The translations under genes and the position numbers were made by a program. Of a stretch of DNA of 36,309 nucleotides, positions 8,323 to 16,878 are shown one piece after another (positions within the stretch are counted from its first letter, which is position 1; each line of letters begins with the position of its first letter). The DNA comes from Shinella curvata (lineage in GTDB: Bacteria; Pseudomonadota; Alphaproteobacteria; Rhizobiales; Rhizobiaceae): the NCBI RefSeq assembly GCF_022899935.1, contig NZ_JALJCJ010000013.1, forward strand, positions 1 to 36,309, written 5' to 3'. A model generated the notes under the pieces. That model had not been told where the DNA came from. It ran no database searches and saw only the letters and a list, made by a program, of their open reading frames with translations.

Positions 8323-9583
8323 TGCGGCGAGGAACCCCAAGATGGACCTGGCGGCGATCTTCGACCGCATATCCGCCATCGGCGCAAAGGGCGGCGAAGG
8401 CGTGACGCGGCTTGCCGCAAGCGCCGAGGACGGCGTTGCCCGTGCGATTTTTGCGGACTGGATGACGCAGGGTGGCGCACGCATGGCGCATGATGCGATC
8501 GGCAACCAGTTTGCGTGCTTCGATTGGGCGGGCGAGGGAGCGCCCTGGATTTTCGCCGGTTCGCATCTCGACACGCAGCCGCGCGGTGGCCGCTTCGACG
8601 GTACCCTCGGCGTTCTCGCCGCCGGCTGTGCGGCACTCGATCTCCAGGCCGAGACGCAGGCCGGTGGTTTCCGCCCGAGCCGCAACCTCGCCGTCGTCAA
8701 CTGGACGAACGAAGAGGGCGCGCGCTATCAGCCCAGCCTCACCGGTAGTGGTGTTTTCTCCAAAACCCTGCCGCTTGATGACGCGCTTGCCCTTCGCGAC
8801 GGGGCCGGCATCACGCTCGGCGAAGCATTGGCGGCCATCGGCGTCGATGGCGGAACGGGAACCGTTCCGCCACGGCCGGAAGGTTATGTCGAGCTGCATG
8901 TCGAGCAGGGGCGCATCCTGACCGAGGCCGGTCGTCGCATCGGCATCGTCGAAGGGACCTGGGCCGCTCGCAAGATGACCATCCGCTGGATGGGCCGCGC
9001 CGCCCATACGGGGCCGACGCCGATGGCAGACCGACGCGATGCGCTTCTCGCCGCCGCGCAGGGCATTGCAGCCTTCGAAACGCTGCTTGCCGCACATTAT
9101 CCTCACCTTCACCGCTCGGCCGCGCGCCTTGTCATCGAACCGAATTCGCCCAATGTGGTGGTGGAGCGGGCCACGGTCTGGTTCGAGCTGCGGGGCCTCG
9201 CCGTCGCCGAACTCGATAGGGCCGGGCAGGCGGTTCTCGCGGCCTTCGAAAAGGCGGCGGCCGATACCGGCACGCGATTGGAGATCATTGCCGATACGCT
9301 GCGGGAGCCGGCCGGCATGGATAGCAGGCTGATGGCCAGCGCCGACAATGCGGCGCGCGCCTGCGGCTTCGAGCCACTGACCATGCGCTCGGTGGCGGGA
9401 CACGATGCGGTGGCGCTGCAAAACAGCGGCATTCCCTCCGCTCTGATCTTCATTCCAAGTGTCGACGGCATCGCGCACCATCCGGACGAATTGACCCATC
9501 CTGACGATGTTGCGGCCGGCATCCTCATGCTGACCACACTCCTGCGCCGCCTTGCCGAAGGAGACTCTCATGCCGAACGATGA
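8315..9583 (+). CDS. M20 Zn-amidohydrolase (hydantoinase/carbamoylase family)
   Basis: Metallo-amidohydrolase of about 422 residues from the N-carbamoyl-L-amino-acid hydrolase / allantoate amidohydrolase branch of M20. Metal-binding positions are visible: His84 and Asp95 in GSHLDTQPRGGRFDG, Glu133/134 in NEEGARY, His195 in ELHVEQG, and a late His in IAHHPDEL. The lid/dimerisation domain carries GRAAHTGPTPMADR. These enzymes cut N-carbamoyl or related amide bonds in the cytoplasm. It overlaps the regulator gene by 8 bases. ATG 8342 (codon 10) is an alternative start. With the amidase, it gives this operon two different amide-cleaving enzymes. Confidence 0.9.
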   Translation: MDSAARNPKMDLAAIFDRISAIGAKGGEGVTRLAASAEDGVARAIFADWMTQGGARMAHDAIGNQFACFDWAGEGAPWIFAGSHLDTQPRGGRFDGTLGVLAAGCAALDLQAETQAGGFRPSRNLAVVNWTNEEGARYQPSLTGSGVFSKTLPLDDALALRDGAGITLGEALAAIGVDGGTGTVPPRPEGYVELHVEQGRILTEAGRRIGIVEGTWAARKMTIRWMGRAAHTGPTPMADRRDALLAAAQGIAAFETLLAAHYPHLHRSAARLVIEPNSPNVVVERATVWFELRGLAVAELDRAGQAVLAAFEKAAADTGTRLEIIADTLREPAGMDSRLMASADNAARACGFEPLTMRSVAGHDAVALQNSGIPSALIFIPSVDGIAHHPDELTHPDDVAAGILMLTTLLRRLAEGDSHAER

Positions 9584-10499
9584 GGCGATGGAGACCGCGC
9601 TCGCTGCCGTCGGCCTTTCCGGGGCGGCGCTTTCCCCGCCGATCGGCGGGGTGGTCTCACCCGTCCATCGGGCGGTGGAGAACACATGTGTTTTCGCCAC
9701 CATGCCCGGCCGGCCGGCGGTTTTCGTCAAGCGCCGGCACGATGACATGGCCGGTTTCATCGCGTTGGAGCATGTTGCCGATGCCAGCCGCAAGGCGGGG
9801 GAGCTCGGTGTCGCGCCGCGCCTGCTGCATGCCGATCCAGCCGGCGGCATTCTCGTCTTCGAGGCGCTGGGCGCGGAATGGGCGTGGGGGCATGCGGATG
9901 TGCTGCGCCGTCCTGCGGTGTTTGAAAGTCTGCTTGCCGCCAAGCGCCGCTTCCAGGAGGCGGCGCCGCTTGCCGATAATCGCAGCGTGTTCGATCTCGT
10001 TGCCGCTTATCGAAGACTTGCTGAAGCGCCGGGCGTGATCCTGCCTGCGCTGGTGCAGGCAACCGTCGCTGCCGTCGATCAGATTGGCGCGGCGATTGCG
10101 GCAGCCGGAGTGGATACAGTGCCTTGCCATGCTGATGGTGTGTCGTCGAATGTGATGGTCGGGCCGGAAAGTGCCGTTCGACTGGTCGATTTCGAATGGG
10201 CGCGACAGGCGGACCCCGCCCATGATCTCGGAACAGTGCTTGCCGAGCTGCTTCCGTTCGACGGGGAAGCGCTGCTCGCAATCGAGATCGCGACTGGCAA
10301 ACCGGACGCGCAGACGCTTGCCCGTGCAAGGCTCTACGGTGCAGCGGACGATCTGATGTGGGCGCTGTGGGGCTTCATCAGCGCGGCCCGCTCGCCGAGA
10401 ACACACGTCGAATTCTTCAAGTATGCCGAATGGCGGTTGCTCAGGGCACGGACCGTGATCGAGGGGCCGCGTTTCGAGACATGGCTGAAACAGGTGTGA
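9570..10499 (+). CDS. APH/choline-kinase-fold phosphotransferase (first copy)
   Basis: Small-molecule kinase of 309 residues from the aminoglycoside phosphotransferase/choline kinase superfamily. The probable ATP-binding Lys54 is in VFVKRR. The catalytic loop CHADGVSSN gives His187-x-Asp189-x4-Asn194, and Asp207 in LVDFEWA is the metal ligand, so the active site is complete. Families of this fold phosphorylate choline, ethanolamine, homoserine, hydroxylysine, methylthioribose and others; the substrate here is unknown. AAGGAG lies six bases before ATG 9570, and the gene overlaps the M20 gene by 14 bases. It is followed 11 bases later by a related kinase. Confidence 0.85.
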   Translation: MPNDEAMETALAAVGLSGAALSPPIGGVVSPVHRAVENTCVFATMPGRPAVFVKRRHDDMAGFIALEHVADASRKAGELGVAPRLLHADPAGGILVFEALGAEWAWGHADVLRRPAVFESLLAAKRRFQEAAPLADNRSVFDLVAAYRRLAEAPGVILPALVQATVAAVDQIGAAIAAAGVDTVPCHADGVSSNVMVGPESAVRLVDFEWARQADPAHDLGTVLAELLPFDGEALLAIEIATGKPDAQTLARARLYGAADDLMWALWGFISAARSPRTHVEFFKYAEWRLLRARTVIEGPRFETWLKQV

Positions 10500-10510
10500 C
10501 GGAGGAGCGC

Positions 10511-11449
10511 ATGCGACGCAGCTTGGGTGAAGGCGTATCTCCGGGAGAGCGGGCGATCGAAGCCGCCATCGTCGCCGTCGCGGACTGGCAGGGGCGGACG
10601 GTTTCTTACGAGCCGGTGCCGGGCGGCATCAGCAATCCGAACTGGCGGGTGCATGTCGAAGCCGCGCCGCACAGTTTCTTCGTCAAGATTCCGGGCGAAG
10701 GCACGGAAATGTTCATCGACCGCCGCACGGCCAACGAGGCTGGTCGCAAGGCGCATGCTGCCGGCGTCGGCGCGCGTATCATTGACTTCTTTCCGGAAAC
10801 AGGCGTGGAGATCAGCGAGTTCGTCGAGGGGCTGCGCACCTCCACCAATGCCGATTTCCTTGATCCGGTCGTGCGTTTCAACGGCCTGCGCGCATTAAAG
10901 GCCTTCAACGACAGCGCGCCGCTCACCCAGCGCAAGACGACCTTCGACATGATCGACGAACATTTCGAGCAGGCCCTGACGCTCGGCGGCGAATTTCCTG
11001 AGGACTTCGGCTGGCTCAACGCGCGCTACCGCGAGGCGCGGCGGGCTTTGGAGGCCTCTGGCCTCGATCTGGCGCCCTGCATGAACGACACGCTTGCCGG
11101 AAACTTCCTGCTGCATGCCGATCGCCGGGTCATGCTGGTGGATTTCGAATATGCCTCGACCAATGACCGGGCCGCCGAGCTGGCCTTGTGGTTCAGCGAA
11201 ATGTGTTTTTCGCCGGAGGTGGAGGCAGAGATGATCGAGGAGTACTACGGCCGTCTCGATCCGGCCCTTCTTGCACGGGTCTGCCTGTTCAAGGCGCTGG
11301 TCGATCTCAAATGGTCGACCTGGGCCATGGTCCAGAACCGGATCTCCCGCCTCGATTTCGATTTTTTCAAATACGGCTTCTGGAAGCACATGCGGGCGCG
11401 CTTCGTGATGAGCGATCCGCGCTGGGCGGTGTGGCTGAGGGCAGTTTGA
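10511..11449 (+). CDS. APH/choline-kinase-fold phosphotransferase (second copy)
   Basis: Second kinase-fold protein of the pair, 312 residues. It has an ATP-loop region GGISNPNWRV, Lys59 in FFVKIPG, a catalytic loop CMNDTLAGN and LVDFEYAS with Asp211. The usual His of the H-x-D motif is Met191, whereas Asp193 and Asn198 are kept, so catalysis is still plausible. The overall look is closer to bacterial choline/ethanolamine kinases than is the first copy. GGAGGAG precedes ATG 10511. The two proteins share layout and the C-terminal sequence (EFFKYAEWRLLRAR versus DFFKYGFWKHMRAR). They probably arose by duplication and may act on successive substrates or as a heterodimer; neither is shown. Confidence 0.85.
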   Translation: MRRSLGEGVSPGERAIEAAIVAVADWQGRTVSYEPVPGGISNPNWRVHVEAAPHSFFVKIPGEGTEMFIDRRTANEAGRKAHAAGVGARIIDFFPETGVEISEFVEGLRTSTNADFLDPVVRFNGLRALKAFNDSAPLTQRKTTFDMIDEHFEQALTLGGEFPEDFGWLNARYREARRALEASGLDLAPCMNDTLAGNFLLHADRRVMLVDFEYASTNDRAAELALWFSEMCFSPEVEAEMIEEYYGRLDPALLARVCLFKALVDLKWSTWAMVQNRISRLDFDFFKYGFWKHMRARFVMSDPRWAVWLRAV

Positions 11450-11462
11450 GCAGGGCGAAGCG

Positions 11463-12236
11463 ATGATATCCGTCGAATTCATGCACAGGCTCGCCGCGGT
11501 TGCGACGCGCGAGACCCTGCCGCGGTTCCGGCAGACGGGGCTCGTTTCCAACAAATTGGCGGACGGTTTTGATCCCGTTACGGAAGCCGACCGTGAGACG
11601 GAAAGGGCCATTCGTAACCTGATCCGGACGGAATTCCCGGATCATGGCATCCTGGGCGAGGAGTTCGGTGTGGAGGGCGGGCAGAACGCTTGCATCTGGG
11701 TTGTCGATCCGATCGACGGCACGCGCTCCTTCATTGCCGGGATACCGCTCTGGGGCACGCTTGTCGGGTTGACGGAAAACGGCGATGCGGTCGCCGGCAT
11801 GATGGCGCAGCCCTTCATCGGCGAACTGTTCTACGCGACCCGTCATGGCGCGCATTATGAAGGACCGCATGGCGCAGCATCGCTTGCCACGCGTGCGACG
11901 AAGGACCTTGCGCAGGCCACGCTCTGCACCACCACCCCCGCAATTTTCCAGCCGTCGCAGCGGGTCGCCTTCGACCGGTTGGAACAACGGGTCCGCCTGT
12001 CGCGCTATGGCACGGATTGTTATGCCTATTGCATGCTGGCCGCCGGCCAGATCGACCTCGTGGTGGAGGCCGGTCTGCGACCCTATGACATCGTCGCCCT
12101 CATTCCGATCATCGAGCAGGCGGGCGGTGTCGTCACGGATTGGAACGGTGGACCGGCCGAAAAGGGAGGCGCGATTGTCGCGGCGGCCACGGCGGAACTG
12201 CATGCACAGGCGCTGGAGATACTGACGCCGCTTTGA
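11463..12236 (+). CDS. Inositol-monophosphatase-family phosphatase (HisN-like)
   Basis: Mg-dependent phosphatase of 257 residues in the IMPase/HisN family. Metal ligands are visible: Glu66 in GEEFG, Asp82 and Asp85 in DPIDGTRSFIAG, and Asp209 in PYDIVALIPIIEQAGG. DPIDGTRSF followed by WGTLVGL is typical of the histidinol-phosphatase (HisN) branch common in rhizobia. In this setting the substrate is more likely a product of the two upstream kinases than histidinol phosphate. It is the last gene of the plus-strand operon, 13 bases after the second kinase, and a terminator follows. A role as an ordinary HisN paralogue cannot be excluded. Confidence 0.85.
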   Translation: MISVEFMHRLAAVATRETLPRFRQTGLVSNKLADGFDPVTEADRETERAIRNLIRTEFPDHGILGEEFGVEGGQNACIWVVDPIDGTRSFIAGIPLWGTLVGLTENGDAVAGMMAQPFIGELFYATRHGAHYEGPHGAASLATRATKDLAQATLCTTTPAIFQPSQRVAFDRLEQRVRLSRYGTDCYAYCMLAAGQIDLVVEAGLRPYDIVALIPIIEQAGGVVTDWNGGPAEKGGAIVAAATAELHAQALEILTPL

Positions 12237-12270
12237 ATCCCCTGCGGAGCGTTCCCTGTCTCCGTGGCTT

Positions 12271-12299
12271 GGCCGGTGCCTTGTGTACCGGCCTTTTTT
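12271..12299 (+). terminator. Rho-independent terminator of the amidase/Dpp operon
   Basis: GGCCGGT (12271-12277) pairs with ACCGGCC (12287-12293) around a nine-base loop and is followed by six T (12294-12299). It lies 35 bases after the phosphatase stop and marks the operon end. The TRAP genes converge on it from the other strand. Confidence 0.9.
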
Positions 12300-12345
12300 G
12301 TGCCGGTCGGTCGTGGTGTCCGCTCCCGACATTGCCAGCTCGGTC

Positions 12346-13788
12346 CTAGTTCAGCAGGTGCACCAGCCACAGCGACAGTGCCGGGAAGGTGAGGAGGGTG
12401 GCGAGGCGGATGAAATCGGCGACGACGAAGGGGAGCACACCACGATAGGTGCTGAGGATCGGCACGTCGCGGGCGATCTTGTTGATGATGAAGACGTTGA
12501 GGCCGATCGGCGGGGCGGTGAGGCCGATGCCGACGACGACGAGCACCAATATGCCGAACCAAAGCGCGACGTCTTCGGTCGGCATGCCGAAATCGAGCGA
12601 CAGCACGACGGGAATGAAGACAGGCAGGGTCAGCAGGATCATCGCCAGTTCGTCCATCACTGCGCCGAGGATGATGTAGGCCAGCATCATGCAGCAGATG
12701 ACGACATAGGGCGGCAGGGAGCTGTCGCCGATCATTGCGGCGAGCGTCATGGGCATCTGGGTCAGGGCCAGAAAGGCTCCGAACACCTCTGCCCCGAGCA
12801 GGATGAGGAAGATCATCCCGGTCGTTTCCGCCGTCTGGAGAAAGCTCTGCTTGATATCCTCCATGTTGAGAGTTTTTTGCAGGGCTCCGACGGCCAGCAT
12901 GACGGCGGCTCCAACGGCCGCTCCCTCGGTTGGCGTGAAAACCTGGCCGTAGATGCCGCCGACGACGACAACTGCAATGCCTGCCGCAGGGATGACGGCG
13001 AAGTCTGCAAACAGCATGAGCAGGCCAAGGATTGCCAGCAGGATCCCGCCGACCGAGCCGAGATAACCCGAAAGCCAGGCACCGGCGGCAATAAGGATAA
13101 GAACGGCGCCCGCCGGGCGCGCCCAGGCGGGTCGTGGGGTGGCGGCCGGCGGCGTGAACGCGACCGGCGGTGCAAGATCGGGGTTGCGGCGAACGGCGAT
13201 GGCGATAGCGAGGATATAGAATGCCGCCGCCAGGAGGCCGGGGATCAGGGCGGCCTGGAAGAGCTTGGCGATGTTCTGTTCAGCCGTGATGGCGTAGATG
13301 ACGAGAATGACCGAGGGGGGAATGAGAATGCCGAGCGTGCCGCCGGCTGCGATCGTGCCGGTGCCGAAGCCGGGATCCACCTTCGCCCGGCGCAATTCCG
13401 GCAGCGCCGCCCGCCCGAAGGTTGCTGTCGTCGCCACCGACGAGCCGCAGATCGCTCCGAAGCCGGCGCAGGCGGCGATCACCGCCATCGGCATGCCGCC
13501 CCTCAGGCGTGAAAGGCCGCGTTCAGCCGCGCGCAGAAGCGTTGCCGCTATGCCGGAGCGCTCCGCCAGCGCCCCCATCAGAACGAAAAGCGGAATGACC
13601 GACAGCGTATAGCTGGCGAACTGGCTATAGGCATTGGTTTGCAGGTAGTAGATCAGCGCATGGGGGCTGGAGAGCCAGGCATAGCCGGCCGCACCCACCA
13701 CCAGCATGGCCAGCGCGATGGGCATGCGCGCGGCGATCAGCAACAGCATGGCGCCGAAGCCGAGAAGCGCAAGGGAGAAACCGCTCAT
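12346..13788 (-). CDS. TRAP transporter large permease (DctM family)
   Basis: Large membrane subunit of a tripartite ATP-independent periplasmic transporter, 480 residues, nearly all hydrophobic with about 12-13 membrane segments. Family features include LAERSGIAATLL, GASSVATTATFG-like text (GSSVATTATFGRAALPELRR) and GTIAAGGTLGILIPPSVILV. A second conserved stretch is PVFIPVVLSLDFGMPTEDVALWFGI. It uses an ion gradient to drive uptake of a carboxylate-type solute. The ATG overlaps the stop of the small permease (ATGA), showing translational coupling. The length exceeds the minimal DctM (about 425-430) because of an extra loop around residues 215-245. Confidence 0.93.
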   Translation of the reverse strand: MSGFSLALLGFGAMLLLIAARMPIALAMLVVGAAGYAWLSSPHALIYYLQTNAYSQFASYTLSVIPLFVLMGALAERSGIAATLLRAAERGLSRLRGGMPMAVIAACAGFGAICGSSVATTATFGRAALPELRRAKVDPGFGTGTIAAGGTLGILIPPSVILVIYAITAEQNIAKLFQAALIPGLLAAAFYILAIAIAVRRNPDLAPPVAFTPPAATPRPAWARPAGAVLILIAAGAWLSGYLGSVGGILLAILGLLMLFADFAVIPAAGIAVVVVGGIYGQVFTPTEGAAVGAAVMLAVGALQKTLNMEDIKQSFLQTAETTGMIFLILLGAEVFGAFLALTQMPMTLAAMIGDSSLPPYVVICCMMLAYIILGAVMDELAMILLTLPVFIPVVLSLDFGMPTEDVALWFGILVLVVVGIGLTAPPIGLNVFIINKIARDVPILSTYRGVLPFVVADFIRLATLLTFPALSLWLVHLLN

Positions 13789-14279
13789 GGGCTGCCTTTG
13801 ATCTTGAGCAGTGCGACCGCCAGCGTGACGAGGCAGGCCAGCGCGGCGAGAAGGGAACAGACGAGATAGACGGGCCAGATCGGCCAGGCGAGCTGGATAA
13901 GTGTTTCGCCGTAGGCGCGTGCGTTCAGTCCGCCGGCAAGCAGCCCCCAGGAAAAGAAGCCGAGAAACGCCGCCAGCACCAGATCCCAGACCCCGTCGAT
14001 GACGGCAGTCAATCGCGGGCGCAGCTTGAGCGTGAAGGTATCGACGGCGATATGGCCGCTCTTGGCCGCCGTATAGGCCAGGAAAGCGAAGACGGCGATG
14101 CCGACGCTGATCTCGACCATTTCATAGTCGCCTGGAACGGGTTTGTTGAACAGCCGGCGCCCGGCGACGCTGATCGTCACCAGCACGGCCGCAAAGCAGA
14201 TCAGGATGCCGCCTGCGACGGCCAGAAGGCCGGCCAGCCGTTCGACCCGGCTTATCCGGGGTTGTTCGACCTTTTCCAT
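13785..14279 (-). CDS. TRAP transporter small permease (DctQ family)
   Basis: Small four-helix membrane subunit, 164 residues, normal for DctQ. Helices lie around residues 15-40, 50-70, 90-110 and 130-155. The segment NKPVPGDYEMVEISVGIAVF matches the family's G-x-x-E-x-x pattern between helices 1 and 2. ATG 14279 is preferred over an upstream in-frame start at 14327 because GGAG lies eight bases before it and the extra residues are not family-like. It connects the periplasmic binding protein to the large permease. Confidence 0.88.
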   Translation of the reverse strand: MEKVEQPRISRVERLAGLLAVAGGILICFAAVLVTISVAGRRLFNKPVPGDYEMVEISVGIAVFAFLAYTAAKSGHIAVDTFTLKLRPRLTAVIDGVWDLVLAAFLGFFSWGLLAGGLNARAYGETLIQLAWPIWPVYLVCSLLAALACLVTLAVALLKIKGSP

Positions 14280-14309
14280 GAAAGGCTCCGTCGCGATCGT
14301 GGAGGATGC

Positions 14310-14336
14310 GCCGGAACGGCCAGGCACCGTTCCGGC
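14310..14336 (-). other. Intercistronic hairpin between TRAP binding protein and DctQ
   Basis: GCCGGAACGG (14310-14319) and CCGTTCCGGC (14327-14336) form a perfect 10-bp stem with a seven-base loop, a few bases after the binding-protein stop. No T-tract is present on the minus strand. It probably stabilises the binding-protein message or lowers read-through to the permeases. Confidence 0.6.
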
Positions 14337-14343
14337 TGTCCGG

Positions 14344-15399
14344 TCAGGCCTTGGCGTATTTCTGGATCGCGTCCTGCGCCGCCTTGAGGAGCGCCTCGCC
14401 GTCGAGGCCTTTCGCCTTCATGTCCGCCACCCATGTGTCGCGAACCGGCGCGGTGGCTTCCACCCAGCGCGCCTTTTCCGCCTCGCTGATCGTGGTCACC
14501 TTGTTCTTGCCGCTTGCCTCGACCTTGGTGCGCACCTCGGCGCCGATCCTGTCCCACATGTCTCCGGCGGCTTTCGCAAAGGCAAGGCCGCTGTTCCGGT
14601 CGAGGATCTCGCGGAGTTCGGGGGCGAGGCCCTCGTATCGCGCCGTATTCATCGCCAGGAAGAAGGTGGCGGTATAGAGCGTCGGCGTGCCCGGGATTTC
14701 GAGGTGGTAGGAGGTCAGTTCGTTGATCTTCAGCGAGGGCACCACTTCCCAGGGCACGACGCAGCCGTCGATTGCGCGCTGCGCCAGAGCCTCGGGGATC
14801 TGCGGGGTCGGCATGCCGACCGAGGTTGCGCCGAGTGCTGCCAGCGCTTCGCCGGCGAGACGCGTCGGGTTGCGCAGCTTGAGGCCCGCAAGGTCCTCCT
14901 TGGTCTTGATCTCGGTGTTGGTGTGGATCAAGCCGTGGTCATGCGCCCAGAAGCAGAGGATTTTGGTATCCGTGATGCCCGGCGCGACATGGGTCTGGGA
15001 ATAGTCCTCGCAGGCCGGGGCATTCACTGCGCCCTTCTGCGCGGCGATGAACGGCAGCTCGAAGACTTCCGTTGTCGGAAACCGGCCGGGTGTGCTGCCG
15101 GGCAGTGTCCAGACGATGTCAACGACGCCGTTGACCGCCTGGTCGTAGAGTTGCGGCGGCTTTCCGCCGAGCTGCATGGCCGGGAAGATTTCCACCTTGA
15201 GCTTGCCGCCGCTCTGTTCGTCGAGCGCCTTGGCCCAGGGCATCAGCAGGTGCTGGTGCACATTGGCGGCCGGGGGCAGGAAATGATGCAGCCGCAGCGT
15301 CACCGCTTCCTGAGCGCGCAAGGTCGTGGATTTCAGGATGACGGGCACGGCAAGTGCAGAGCTTGCGCTCGCGATGAATTTTCGCCTTGTGAATTGCAT
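14344..15399 (-). CDS. TRAP transporter periplasmic binding protein (DctP family)
   Basis: Periplasmic solute receptor of 351 residues. The N-terminus carries a twin-arginine signal, TRRKFIAS, with cleavage likely near residue 29 (LRAQ). The conserved ligand-binding region LKLRNPTRLAGEALAALGATSV contains the Arg that usually salt-bridges a substrate carboxylate. VGMPTPQIPEALAQRAIDG is another DctP hallmark. It is the first gene of the three-gene TRAP operon, with GGAGGAGGAGAG just before ATG 15399. The substrate, probably an organic acid, is unknown. Confidence 0.93.
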   Translation of the reverse strand: MQFTRRKFIASASSALAVPVILKSTTLRAQEAVTLRLHHFLPPAANVHQHLLMPWAKALDEQSGGKLKVEIFPAMQLGGKPPQLYDQAVNGVVDIVWTLPGSTPGRFPTTEVFELPFIAAQKGAVNAPACEDYSQTHVAPGITDTKILCFWAHDHGLIHTNTEIKTKEDLAGLKLRNPTRLAGEALAALGATSVGMPTPQIPEALAQRAIDGCVVPWEVVPSLKINELTSYHLEIPGTPTLYTATFFLAMNTARYEGLAPELREILDRNSGLAFAKAAGDMWDRIGAEVRTKVEASGKNKVTTISEAEKARWVEATAPVRDTWVADMKAKGLDGEALLKAAQDAIQKYAKA

Positions 15400-15816
15400 T
15401 CTCTCCTCCTCCTCAGTTCGGTCGCGATGCAGCCTGCTCCTCCTCGAACAGGCAAGCGTTCGGATATCGACTGTGCTTCAGTTCTCCGAGATGTCCATGA
15501 TTAACATGATAAATGAATTGTGCGCGTCCTGAGCTGCAGTCAACAAAATGTGATCGCGCCTATCAAGTCTGTTTCTGAGCTTACCCAAAATCGCGTGTCT
15601 TTGTTCAATCGGAGTGATTGACCGCTGGCCGCGACGTCGTCGGCGGTCGGCTGGGTGGCGAGATCACGCCCGATGACAGACCGTTGCCACGCAGCGGCAT
15701 GTGCACCAGTTTCAATTCGGGCGTGCCGGATGCAACTTTCTGGACATGTGGCATCTTCGCTGTAAGATCATTTTCAGCGGGAACGACATTCGCAATCCGG
15801 AAGAGTGGGGAGACAT
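15400..15816. promoter_or_regulatory. Divergent regulatory region between TRAP and glutaminase genes
   Basis: This 417-base gap has no supported gene. CATGATTAACATG (15496-15508) is a 13-bp palindrome with one mismatched pair, upstream of the TRAP operon; on the minus strand it overlaps a TATCAT box. It is operator-like and could serve a GntR-type regulator. On the plus strand, TGGACA (15741-15746) and TAAGAT (15763-15768), 16 bases apart, form a plausible glutaminase promoter. Both assignments are by eye and tentative. Confidence 0.35.
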
Positions 15817-16815
15817 ATGGAACTCTTGGAGCCACTTGTCGATGCGCAGACGTCCTACCTTTCCACGGGCACTCTTCCTCCGTCCGATTTCGCCGCGCGG
15901 CTGGTGACGGAAGCGCACGAGCGCTTCCGTTCGGTAGAGCTCGGGCAAAATTCCCAGGTCTATCCGGCCCTTGCCCGCGTTCCGCACGATCTGTTCGGCA
16001 TTTGCGTCGTCGGGGTCGATGGACGTGTCTTCTCGATCGGGGATGCGGAGTATGGATTCACGATCATGAGCGTGTCCAAGCCCTTCCTGTTCGCGCTGAT
16101 CTGCGATGCCATAGGCGCGACCGGTGCGCGCGAAAGGCTGGGAGTGAACGCGACTGGATATGCGTTCAACTCGATAACGGGTGTCGAGCGTACGACCGAT
16201 GGGCGCACCAACCCCATGGTCAATGCCGGAGCTATCGCGACAACAAGCCTTGTGCCCGGGGAGAACGAAGCGGCGAAGTGGCGGTTCATTCACGAGGGCC
16301 TTTCCCGTTTCGCGGGCAGGACGCTGCCATTGAACGATGAGGTCTACACCTCCGCATCGCAGACCAATTTCCGCAACCGCTCCATCGCCTGGATGCTCGA
16401 AAGTGTCGGGCGGATCTATTGCGACCCGGCCGAGGCGGTTGAGCTGTACACGCGGCAATGCTCCCTCAATGTGACCGCGAGAGATCTCGCGGTGATGGGG
16501 GCAACGCTTGCGAATGGGGGCTTCAATCCGGTGACGCGCGAGCAGGTCGTCAAACCGGACGTCTGCCACTACGCGCTGGCAGTCATGTTGACGGCCGGTC
16601 TTTATGAGACCTCCGGTGACTGGTTGTATGAGGTCGGCCTTCCCGGCAAGAGCGGTATCGGAGGCGGCATCGTGACTGTTTCACCCGGAAAAGGCGGATT
16701 GGCAACCTTCGCGCCGCCGCTCGACGAGGCGGGGAATTCCATTAAAGGGCAATTGGCCACGCAGTTCCTGTCGCAGCGGCTCGGGCTCGATCTTCTGGTG
16801 TCGGCGCCCGCCTGA
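15817..16815 (+). CDS. glsA: Glutaminase A
   Basis: Glutaminase of the serine-dependent beta-lactamase-like family, 332 residues, slightly longer than the usual ~310. It hydrolyses L-glutamine to glutamate and ammonia in the cytoplasm. Catalytic Ser85 and Lys88 form the SxxK motif in MSVSKPF. Conserved Asn118 (YAFNS), the VNAGAI loop (Asn136) and the C-terminal GKSGIGGGIV complete the site. ATG 15817 is preferred to GTG 15805 because the GGGGAG ribosome-binding site at 15807-15812 lies between them. An MFS carrier gene follows after 63 bases on the same strand, suggesting co-transcription. Confidence 0.93.
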   Translation: MELLEPLVDAQTSYLSTGTLPPSDFAARLVTEAHERFRSVELGQNSQVYPALARVPHDLFGICVVGVDGRVFSIGDAEYGFTIMSVSKPFLFALICDAIGATGARERLGVNATGYAFNSITGVERTTDGRTNPMVNAGAIATTSLVPGENEAAKWRFIHEGLSRFAGRTLPLNDEVYTSASQTNFRNRSIAWMLESVGRIYCDPAEAVELYTRQCSLNVTARDLAVMGATLANGGFNPVTREQVVKPDVCHYALAVMLTAGLYETSGDWLYEVGLPGKSGIGGGIVTVSPGKGGLATFAPPLDEAGNSIKGQLATQFLSQRLGLDLLVSAPA

Positions 16816-16878
16816 GAGCTCTTTTGCAGCAATCGACGTTCGAAAAATTGAAACTGACGGAAATTGAGAGAGAAGATC

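Noticed and set aside
12283-15504. Long plus-strand frames (409 and 453 codons) across the TRAP genes
   Set aside because: They mirror the DctM, DctQ and DctP reading frames and contain no recognisable protein sequence.
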